A stretch of DNA of 64,000 nt. It comes from Thereva unica. Its lineage: Eukaryota > Arthropoda > Insecta > Diptera > Therevidae. A model generated the notes under the pieces. It saw only the letters and a list, made by a program, of their open reading frames with translations, did no database searches and was not told where the DNA came from. The stretch covers positions 223,977,978 through 224,041,977 of the forward strand of contig OX465281.1 of the NCBI GenBank assembly GCA_949987705.1. The letters are read 5' to 3'. Position 1 is the first letter of the stretch. Each line of letters starts with the position of its first letter. Shown here piece by piece: positions 33,901-45,900 of this stretch. The translations under genes and the position numbers were made by a program.

Positions 33901-36900
33901 GGTAAAGAACCATATTATTACCCCTACGCTGGCAAGCTCTCGCTGAACCAAACATTAACGATAACAGAAACAGAATGGGTTAACAGTAGCTTATGCCTTT
34001 CTAGTAGCTTACGATATAAGAATATGTTACTAGACATCGTAGTAGAATGCTGGATAAAAGGAGCTACCGAGAAGCCCATGCGGACTTTGATCACTACCTA
34101 GATGTGGGAAAAAAGACGGTGGAAAAACTAGTGAGAAGAGATAGAAGAAACTACAACAGTAAACAAAGTGGTACATAGAAAAATTAGGAAATGAAGAAAC
34201 AAAACAAGAATTTGAAAGAATATTAACAATAAAGTTAGAGGAAATAACAAGAAGTCTAGAAATGGAAACTGATCTGAACTTACAGAACAAATAACAATGT
34301 ATTAGGTACACAGAACAACGAAAGAACGAGGTACGGGTTTGATGACCATAGCAAGAGAAGTATAGAAAGACTAGATATAGGGATGACCCGGAAAACGACG
34401 CTTCAGAACTTCAATAGAAGTTGCAAATGTTATAGCGATACTAAAAAATCATAAGCCTCCAAGCCCAGAGGATGTAACAAGTACTTTTTGTTAATTCGAC
34501 TGTGCATATGAGGTAGACAAAGTAGGAGATTACTTGCAGGATTTAGAAAGTAAAAGATCGACAACAGACCGGATTTTCATAATGAGACAAATACTATAAA
34601 AATGCTGGAAAGAAATCGTAATGTGTACCATATTTTTTTATAGACTGAACTGAAAACAGAATTGCTTTATAAAAGAAAGCTTTGGAGCAATATGGGCCTC
34701 CTGAAAAATATAATAGAATTATGCAAATGTCGACAAAAGAGTGTAGTGCACAAGTGATAACCCAGTGTTGCTAAATATGTGATTTCCGCTCACGTCACCA
34801 AATCCGCTAAAAATTGGATTCCGATCAGAATATGATAGGAATCAATTTATGAGCGGAATCAAATACATACGGATTCCGCTCGTATTGCTGATTCCTATCG
34901 GAATTGATTCCGATTAATTTTTGATTTCTTCGTTTGATGTTGCTCTTGTACAACCATGGATAATACGACGCAATTCAATCAACTTCCCTCAGGAATCAGG
35001 TCTGCGACAAGGAGATTGGGTTTCACAAATACTGTTTAACATTGCTTAAGGAGCAGTAATGAGAAAAGTAGAGCTTAATGAAGTAAATATCTTCAGAAAA
35101 AAATCAGATAGTAGCCTTCGCAGATGACATAGCCATAATAATTGGCTAATTTCGGCAAAGCACAAGACGTAAGAAAACCTTTTCAAAAATTGTAGAAAGC
35201 TCAGGAAAATTCAATCTAAGAGTAAATGATACAAAACAAAGTATACATGAGTTTATCAAAAAGGGAACAACGATTAGGACGAAGTATCAGCCTCGACGAT
35301 CATAGAATGGAAATTGTAGACAACTTTATATATTTAGCAAAAATGCTTACCGTTGAAAATAGAATTAAGGACTAGATCCGATTCTAAAGAATTGCGCCCG
35401 GTGCTATGCTTGGGTCTGAGTCTTGGACATTTACCAACAAACAGGAAATCAAAAACTTCAAAAGGAAAATCCTAGAAGAAGAATATTTGAGTTTTACTCT
35501 AGACGTTGCCGAATGCAGGACCTGTAGATTGTAGCGCGGGCTGTTGCCCAAGGGAACTTAGCGGATTCCCCTTTAATCTCTCATGGAACATTGAGCGGAT
35601 GGCTGAAGGAGAAATCCCATGATTGTTTGGCGATGTGGAATATGTGATTATTGCATCGCATGTTCTCAGTTAAAGTTATGCCGTGGATGTTAAGATATAT
35701 CAAACACGTAAGAGTACCGTAGAAGCTGTGAAGTGGCTTGGATGGGATTGAGAGCAGGTCATTAATAAAGATTAGGAAATGTGCGGGTGATAGAATGGAC
35801 CTCTGGTGAACACCAACCAATACTAACACAACCTTGATTGAGCGGCCAGAAAGAAAACTCTCAAATCAGTTCCTTAGAAATAAGTCTATAGAAATAGCTT
35901 GGAGTTTAGTCTGCAGAGCATTGTACCATCCGCTGTTCAAAGCCTTGAAAATAATCTGACCACACTCGTCAAAGCGTTGAATGATCAGTAAAACACACAA
36001 GGAGGTCTCAAGTAGACCTTTTTTTAGTGTAAAACCAAACTGCCTGTTGTGTAAAATTCTTTTAGATTATAGTAGATATTGCTTGTTACCAGACCGCGTA
36101 TATCAGACGCTTCCATTTTTCTCACTTAGGTGTCCCAAGAACATAACATGCGTTTTTTATTACATTATTATTTGGTTCGTTGAGGTCTCATTAAATATAC
36201 CGTAGAAGATATTCGCGCAGATTTATTTTTGTTCGTAAAAACAAGATCTCCTACAATTGTAAAACATTACAGCAGCAGTTCGAATTCCAGGGTTAAATTC
36301 TTGGATTTGCAGGGAGTTCGTGAACTAACTATGAAACAAACGGCTTTGTTAGATTTTAGCAACCGTGCGTGGCTCTCCAATAGGATTGCCGCATCAAATT
36401 AAAAAGGTCTCGCAAAAGGGATAGCATGTAATTTTTTTTTCTTTCATTAATGTTTTCGGCAGAACTCTCACTTGGTGTGGCCTTTGTTCTATATATTGGT
36501 CTAGTAGTTCACGTATGTAATTCTTTCCGCATAGTTATACTTCTTTGAATTCTTCTCTTGCTTTATTGTCGATACATTTTTACGTTCTAATGTACGAAAG
36601 CTGGTATACATTCATCGAATCGATTTCAACGACTTGTGCATATTCTGCAACTATTGTTTCTGGCTATTTCATTGCCAAGGGAATTTTTCTTGCCTCTGTG
36701 GCGTATTATATACAGTACGCAAAGCTTTTCTGTATTTTAATTCATTTTCAAGCACTATACTACTTCTTCTTCTTCTTCTTTGATCCGTTAGCTGGCGGTC
36801 CGAGCGGGACGTGCCCGCAACGGATACGCTGCTGTCGGTGCCGCTGGGTCCCGAACTCTATTCACGATTCGCTTCCATTCTTCTCGGTTTTTGGCGGTGT

Positions 36901-39900
36901 CTCGAGCCTCGGTAACTGATAATCGTTGATTCTTTAAGTCACCCTCGATATTCTTCAACCAGGTTTTCTTCGGTGCCGATCGCTGTATTCTCCAGTCTGC
37001 AGGACGGTCTCGCCAGAGAAGTTTACGTGGCAAGCGGTTATCATCCATTCGGCAAACATGTCCAAACCACCGTAGTCGACGTTTTTGCATTTCTTCTTCG
37101 ATCAGTGTTTGCTGATCGCATCTTTGTCTGACAACCTCGTTTCGAAGGCGATCACGGAGGATCTGCCTCAAACATCGCATTTGGAAGACCTCGAGCTTCT
37201 TAACGTCCGGTTTGAGCAGTGTCCACGTTTCAGATCCATAAAGAAGAATCGGAAGAATTAACGTTCGGTAAAGACGTAGTTTTGTTTTGATGGAGATATT
37301 TGCTCGTTTCCATATGCACCACTTGAGCGAGGCGAATGTTGCTGTTGCCTGGCCGATACGGCTGTGAACGTCGGCCGTCGATGCTACTTTCGTTTCCTCA
37401 ACCAATGATCCCAAATATTTGAACCTTGGAACCTGTTCGATTTGGGTTCCATCGAGGTGAACACTGGCTCTTGATCCATCCGTTGTGAGCACTTTGGTCT
37501 TTTCCGCATTGATTTTTAACCCGTATGATTGGGCGATGCGGGAAATATCGTATAAGATGTCCGTTGCTTCGGCATCCGCGTCGGCGAAAACAGCGCTATC
37601 GTCGGCGAACATTAAGTCTGTTACGAAGTTGTTGTCGTCGTATTGAACTCCGAGTCGTCCATCGAATGCTTCACGCATAATCGCGTCGATCACAACGTTG
37701 AAGAGAAGTGGCGAAGCGACGTCTCCCTGTCGGACACCCGTCTGAATCGGGAACTCCTCGGATAAGTCGTTTCGAATACGAACGCTGCTGGTTGAGCCAT
37801 CGTACGACGCTTGGAGAAGTTGGATGATTCTCAATGGCACGTGTTCGGTTACCAAGACTCTCCACAAGCTGTTCCAATCGATGCAATCGAAAGCGGATTT
37901 GAAATCGATGAAAACGACGACAATTCGTTTGCCGCAACGAATTCTTTCTTCCATTAACTGACGGAGGGCGAATATTTGATCAATGCATCCTCGATGTGGT
38001 CTAAATCCCGCTTGTTCCTCCCGGCTCGTTTGCTCTCGATGTTTCTGTAGCCTCGATTGTATTATTTTCGTAAATACTTTACCGACGATCGAAAGAAGGC
38101 TAATACCGCGATAATTCTTGCATTCCCGACTGTCGCCTTTCTTCAAAATTGGGACAACGATCGCTTTCTTCCATACCGAAGGGACACGATCCGAATGCCA
38201 TATGTGTGTTATGAGGACATGAAGTCGTTGTGATAAGACATCACCTCCAGCTTTGATCATCTCGGCGGTTACTTGGTCTATTCCCGGCGCTTTTCCATTT
38301 TTCAGCGATTTTATTGCTGTCTTCACCTCGATAATTGTTGGTTCGGTATCGAGAAACTGATTCATCGGCTGTTCGATAATCGGTGGTTCGGGTGCTGGAC
38401 CTTGCGGCGGATCGTGGTTATACAGCTGGTGGAAGAATGCTCTCCACCGCTCCAGGCGTTCATGGGCAGAAGTCACAAAAGTTCCATCCGATTTTTTGAT
38501 GTTGTCGTTTGTTGATGTTGTTTTGCCGCCTAACCGGCGGATTGTCTGGTACAGCGTCCGGTACTCGTGCCTCGACGCCGCTTTTTCCATGTCGGCCGCA
38601 ACGTTATTCCAGTACGCTTCTCGTTCCAATTTCATTTTCTGCCGAACTTCTTTGTTCAATCTTCGGTATTCCTCAAAGTCGACGTGTTTCATGCGCTTCC
38701 GCTGATCGACGAGGTCCAGACAGCTGTCCGAGATCCATGGCTGCGTCCGTTTACGGATAGTTGGACACAACTCCATTGCACACTCCACAATAGACTCCGA
38801 CAATTGCCTTTCTTCTACATCGATATCGTCCGGTATTGCGAGCGCCGCGAATTTGTTGGATAATGCCATTTGAAACTCTCCCGATGGCCGGGTCCCGTAG
38901 GCACGCCCAATTTTTCTTGGCTGGTGGTGGCTCCGTTTTCTTCGCTCTTTGCAATCGCATCTGCAATTTCGCTCGAACAAGATAATGGTCCGATCCGCAA
39001 TCGGGTCCACGCATTGCACGTACGTCTTTAAGCGTCGATCGGAATCTTGTGTTGATCAAAACGTAGTCTAACATCGCCGAGTCTTTGCCGGATGGATTTC
39101 GCCAGGTGAGTTGGTGTTTGAGTGGATGGCGGAAAATGCTGTTGCCAACGATCAAGTTGTTTGACGATGCGAATGAAAGCAGGCGTAAGCCGTTGTCATT
39201 AATTACTCCGTGTCCGAATTTGCCCATGGTTTCTTCCCAGCCGGTTCGATCTACTCCTGAATGTGCATTGAAATCCCCCGCGAGAATTATTAATTCGGTT
39301 TGAGGTATCATATCCAGCGTCTGTTGAAGCTGATCGTAAAATTCGTCCTTGTTCGTGTCCGTGCTGGTCTCGGTTGGCGCATAAACGGATATGATATGGG
39401 TCTTGATCGTTCCACTGATGGTTATAACCGCCAAACGCTCGGATATCGGTTGGAATGCGATAACGCTGCTGGCAGCCCGTCGGTCGACCATAAAGCCGAC
39501 GCCGGCCTCTCTTTTCTCACCACCGGAATAGTAAAGCATCATCGTTTCGTCGATTGTTGGCGGGACGATTGTCAATATCCCGGATCCGGTAAGCCGTAGT
39601 TCCGATAGCGCAGCAATTGATATTTTGCATTTCAACAATTCCATTGCTATGATTTCCTTTTGACCAACGTGATGTCCTGTTCGTACATTCCACGCAGCGA
39701 ATTTTAATTCCTTTTTCGGTGTGACTAATTTGGGTGTACTATACTACTAACAAAATGATGGTCCTTATCGACTTTGACACATTGACACGTGTCTTCTCTA
39801 TTACAATATTGTCATGAAACTGATGAAACCTTATTCTCTATTATCGTATTGTTCAATTTTTACTCAATCTGTTTCAATTTCGGATCGCATTTAACAATAA

Positions 39901-42900
39901 TAGAGAATAGGACCCCAGGAGATATCCCGGGAGCTTTGTGGATACCCATCCTTATATGCAATATTATTTCTTGCTGCCTTCATTAATTGTCTATTGCCAG
40001 TTTTACCGTTCAAGTTGCTCAAAATGATTCTTACGTCATACCTGGAGCAAACATTTGGTTCCCGTTTAACTACCTCGAAAAACTCTTCCTATTCTTCGTC
40101 CAGCTCTTTTCTTCACTTTTAGGGAAAAGACTCTAATAACTATTTTTGCAATAAAACTTACCATTTAACAGATATTTGCAAATCCTTGAATAATATTAAA
40201 ACTTCTAGCACAAACATCGATAGAGACTTTCGACATTTCATAGGGAATGATGCTCTCAAGGTCTGAACAAATTTTCATTTCTATGCGATTTTATCCGAGA
40301 TTGAATGTTTAACTTTGATTGGGTCAGCAGTAGTTTCTCAATAATTTTCTATTAAATTTCAGCGTAGTGAACCATACATCAGATACATGCAAGATGAAGA
40401 GCCTGCTAATAAATCTGAGGCTAGCACAGGTGAGAAACAACCAAGGGCTGTAGCTAAAAAGAGTGTTAGTAAACCAAATGAAAGTCAAGCGCCAGTTAAA
40501 CATTTGAACAATTCAACAATATTTTTAGAAGATGACAACAAGCCCAAGGGAAAGGTAATTTTAATAATATTGAAAAAATAAATTAATTTACTAATAAAAA
40601 AATCGTTTTAAAGGTTGTTTACTATACTGCTAAAAAGAATATTCCTCCTAAAAACTATACACCGCATGAATGTAATCCAAAATGTTTATTCATAATCACT
40701 CATAATCTAAGCAGCTATAGTCCCTTAAGTAAACCTTTACTATCAGGATGGGAGCGACAACTATTCAAGACAAAACTAAAGAAAGTCGTTGTGTATAGAG
40801 GTCCGTGTGGACGTCGGTTGCGAAATATGGATGAATTGCATAGATATTTAAGACAAACTAAAAATGTTTTAAACGTTGATAATTTTGATTTTGATCCTTT
40901 AATACACTGTTTAGCAGAATATCACATCGATAGCAGTATTGTTCAAAAATCGGTAAGGCATTAAAATATATTGAAAATGATGATTTTTAATTAAATATAT
41001 TTTAGGATCTTTCGGAGGGAGCTGAACATATGATCATTCCTTGCATTAATTATTACGATAACACAATGCCACCAGAATGTAAATATTCAACAAAACGAAT
41101 CCCCACAGAAGGTGTTAATATGAATTTGGATCCATCATTTTTAGTTGGATGTGATTGTGAAGATGATTGTTCTGTAAGAATATATTTTTATGTTTACGAC
41201 ATACGTTTGTGAAAATGTAATTATTTAGGATAAATCGAAATGCAGTTGTTGGCAATTAACATTAGCTGGTGCGAGATTTGGTAATCCTAACACACCACTA
41301 GAAAACGTTGGATACAATTATAAAAGACTCCCAGAACATGTTCCAACGGGAATTTATGAATGCAACGCTAAGTATGTCAATAGCAATAACTAAAACATAA
41401 ACTAAATATTTCCGTTTTAGTTGTAGGTGTTCGAAACATTGTATAAACCGAGTTGTACAGGAGCCTCTGCAAATGAAACTGCAAGTTTTTAAAACCTCGA
41501 ACAGAGGTTGGGGACTACGGTGCATTAATGATGTTCCAAAAGGTAGTTTTATTTGTATTTATGCTGGGCATCTTTTGACCGAACAGAATGCAAATGAGGT
41601 ATGACATTGCGTGTTTTAATGAGAAAATTTAATAAAAATGTTAATTAACTTTATGTTAGGGTGGTGCTAACTCTGGAGATGAATATTTTGCAGAATTAGA
41701 TTATATAGAATCTGTTGAAAGATTAAAAGAAGGATATGAATCTGATGTTCAAGAGGAACCTGAAAGTGAAGAAGAGTACGAGGTGAGTTTTTTTATAAAT
41801 CAAATTAAAATAAACAATTAAAGCTCATATAATTAAATCTCTGTTCTGGGCAGTATATAAAGTTACTGTCCAATAAATTGATCAGATATAACTGATATTG
41901 TATCAAATAAAATATTAACAGTTTTTCTTAGGAACGCTAAAATTTTTAACAAATATAATTATTCATTTATCTACTTTGGTAGATAGGGTAAGGCGTGTGT
42001 TTGCCATTTTAGAGATCTTACGTTAGATTCCCAGGAAAAGGGAATAGCATGTAACAATATTGATGGAAGTCCGATTATAACCTCCAGGGGTGGCCACTCG
42101 TAACTATCCTATGAGAGAGGATAGGGTAATATGATCGCGCTGGTCTCTTTTAAGTAAGGTTGGCGCGAAGCCAAAACTTCACCTGGAAAAAATAATTATT
42201 ACGAAACAAGCAGCATGCAAACGACGGCGACTACTGCAACGAAAAAGGCAAAACCATTTAAGAATTTTCTCATGAAACGTTCGAGCTCTGTTCAGAGCTC
42301 GAGCTGCACAGCATCAAGCTGAAATCCATTTCAAAGTATAAACCTGACAATGCAGCTAGCGCCGTGCCAAAAGAGATGAGGTGTCTTCGCGCATGTGGGT
42401 AAATGAAGATTACACACAAATAATGTTGTTACGAAATTAGCATTAGAAACACTCATCCCCTGTTACTGTACTTATAATAATTGAGTTGTCTGTTTATGAT
42501 CTATTTACCTTAGCTTGAATTGCTAATAATTTGTTAATTAATTAAAATAGATTATCTGTCGTTAATTGCACCTACGCTGTCGTTTTTATTTTTCAACAAA
42601 GGTTATGGGCCCAGATGCCAACTAAATAAAAAATTATTATATAAAACTTATTAAAGAACAAAAAGCTTTTAAATATAATCAAAATGAGTAACATAACGAC
42701 AAGAATTGAAGCGTTAGGGAAATGCAATTTTGATACCTGGAAGATTCAAATGGAGGCACTGCTGATAAAGAATGATACGTGGAACTACGTATGTGGAAAA
42801 AATAAATGCCCCAATTTGATCGCGGGAGCGGAAGATTCCCAGAAGGGGATAACGGAGTGGGAAGAAGCAGATAGGAAGGCACGGTCGGATTTAATTTTGT

Positions 42901-45900
42901 CAATAAGTCCATCGGAATTGAAGCAGGTTAAAAACTGCATAACATCTAATGAGGTGTGGGTCAAGCTTCACTCCATATATCAGTCCAAGGGACCCGCAAG
43001 GAAAGCTACATTGCTCAAGAAATTGATACTATGCAAGTTACAGGATGGTATGGATTTATTAATGCATCTGGCAGATTTTTTTGATGTAGTCGACAAATTA
43101 GCGGATATGGGAATACGAATCAATAACGATTTACTTTCGGTAATGTTGTTATATAGTCTTCCTCACTCTTTTGAAAATTTTAGGTGTGCCATTGAATCAA
43201 GAGATGAATTGCCAAACCCCGAAGCACTTAAGGTAAAAATTATTGAAGAATGTGACGCACGAAAGTCACAAGGTGGTGACACTACGAAGGCGCTATTTGT
43301 AAGCAAGAAGGAAAAGAGCGAAAACTCATATAAAAAGGAAGCATCATATCGACAGAAACAAAGATTTCCATTTAAATGTCATCGATGCAGAAAGACTGGT
43401 CACAGAGCATTTGAATGTCGGTCAATTCTACCAAACAAAGGAACAGAAAGCACAAGAGTATGTGTAGAGCCATCTGCGGAAGAGCGGGAGGAGTTCGCTT
43501 TCATGCAGAATACTTGCAGCGCTGATAGTAATTGGTGTCTTGACAGCGGGTGTACATCTCATATGGCTGCTTTAGGAGATAATTTTGATAGCATAACTAA
43601 AATAACTAAACCGTTAAATTTAGCCAATGGAGAATCCGTGGAAATAAAAGGTATTGGAGAAATGAATGTGCGCACGTATAATGGTAAGAAAATCAACCTA
43701 GTCAAGTTGACAGATGTGATGTATGTACCCGATTTGAGAACCAATTTACTGTCTGTGTCAAAAATCACTAATAAGGGATACGATGTATTATTTACGAAAG
43801 AAAACGCGAAAATTATGACACAATCTGGAAAGACGGTAGCGATAGCTTGTAGGCAGGGCGATTTATATTTTTTACGTAAAGATGAAGATAATAAAGATAG
43901 AGTATACTTCATGCAGAATAATTATCAATCAGAAATAATGAAATGGCATGAAAAGTTAGGCCACCTTAATATGTCGTCACTTTTCTTTATGATTAAAAAT
44001 GAGAAAGTGAGGGGCATGCATTTAAAAGGTAATGAAGCCATACAGACATGTGAAACGTGTATACAAGCGAAACAAACACGGTTACCATTTCCTAAAAAAA
44101 TAAATGGCAGAACTACAGATTTGTTAGAAATAATACACAGCGATGTTTGTGGTCCAATGCGGCACGCATCAATTGGTAACGCAAAATATTATGTTACCTT
44201 TATTGATGACAAGTCGAGATGGTGCGAAGTGTATTTCCTCAAACATAAAAGTGAAGTTTTCGAAGCATTTAAGGAATATAAATCTCTAGTTGAAAAACAA
44301 ACTGGAAGGCAGATCAAATGTTTACAGTCTGACAATGGACTGGAGTACTGCAACAGTTCTTTTGACACATTTCTTGCTGAACACGGAATAAAGCGAAGAC
44401 TTACAGCGCCATATACGCCTCAACAGAATGGTGTGGCCGAAAGAAAAAATCGCACTTTGGTAGAAATGGCGAGGAGTTTGATGTTGAAAGCAAACTTACC
44501 TAGTATGTTTTGGGCTGAAGCAATTAACACGAGCTGTTATATCAGGAACAGGTGCTCGAGCAGGTCAATTAAGGGACAAACCCCATACGAAATATGGAAA
44601 GGAAAGAAACCGAATCTACAACACTTACAAATTTTTGGCACGAGGGCATATGCATTAACGAAAAATCCACAAAGAGGAAAATTGGACAAACGATCGACGG
44701 AATGTATATTTTTAGGGTACTCCAAAGAATCGAAGGCATATAGGCTATGGTCGACTGAAGGAAAGAAAATAATTATTAGTCGTGATGTCAAGTTTGTAGA
44801 TAATTTTATTAAGGATACTAAATATGAAGAATTTTTAGACAAAGAAGTTAACAATCAAAATCAAGTCCCAAACCTAGAAATTACATTAAATAATAAAAAC
44901 GACAAGAAGAATGAACCTGAAGGTCAAAACATTCCAAACCGGGAAAAACCAAAATTTGGTAGAGGAAGACCACGAATCTTAAGAACAGGGAAAAGAGGAA
45001 GGCCCCGAAAGATGCGCCATAACCGTCTCAAGGAAGCAAGGTCATCATTGTCATGTGAGAAGGAGGATTCTGACCTAGAATACGAGTCAGCTAATCTCGT
45101 GGTCAGCACTCCTGAGAATCTACGGGAAGCTTTATGTTGCAAGGAAGCCACTGAATGGAGAAAAGCTATCCATGAAGAAATGTCAGCGCATGTTAAGAAC
45201 AAAACATGGAAGATAGTAAGCCGTCCGAATCATCGCAACGTAATAGGTAACAGATTTGTGTTCACGACGAAATTGAAAGATAATTTAATCGAACGAAGGA
45301 AGGCAAGACTAGTTGCAAAGGGCTGCGCACAGAAGAAGGGAATTGATTATGAGGAGACGTTCTCCCCCGTTGTACGATTAAAATCTATCAGAATGATAAT
45401 GGCTCTGGCTGTAGAAAACGAGTGGGTCGTACATCAGATGGATGTCACGACAGCATATTTGAACGGTGTACTGGAAGAAGAAATATATATGGAATTGCCA
45501 GAATTACTACAAGAGAGTCTACAAGAAATTTTGAAGAAATCAACCGATAAAGATATTCACGTAACTGCTACATCCTGGCTTACCGATCTTAAAGAAAAAG
45601 GTGGTAAAGTATGTCTTTTACAAAAATCATTGTATGGACTTAAGCAAGCGGGGAGGCAATGGCACCAAAAACTATCTAAAGAATTAGAACAGTTAGGAAT
45701 GAAAAGGATTGATTCGGATCCCTGCATTTTTAGTTTGAATCGAGACGGACAATACCTGATAATCGCTGTTTACGTGGATGATCTCTTATTGGCATCGAGA
45801 GACGAAAACTGGATATGTGAGATGAAGCAACATCTAAGTAAATGTTTTGAAATGAAAGATTTAGGGAAGATTCAACATTGTCTCGGAATCGATTTTCACC

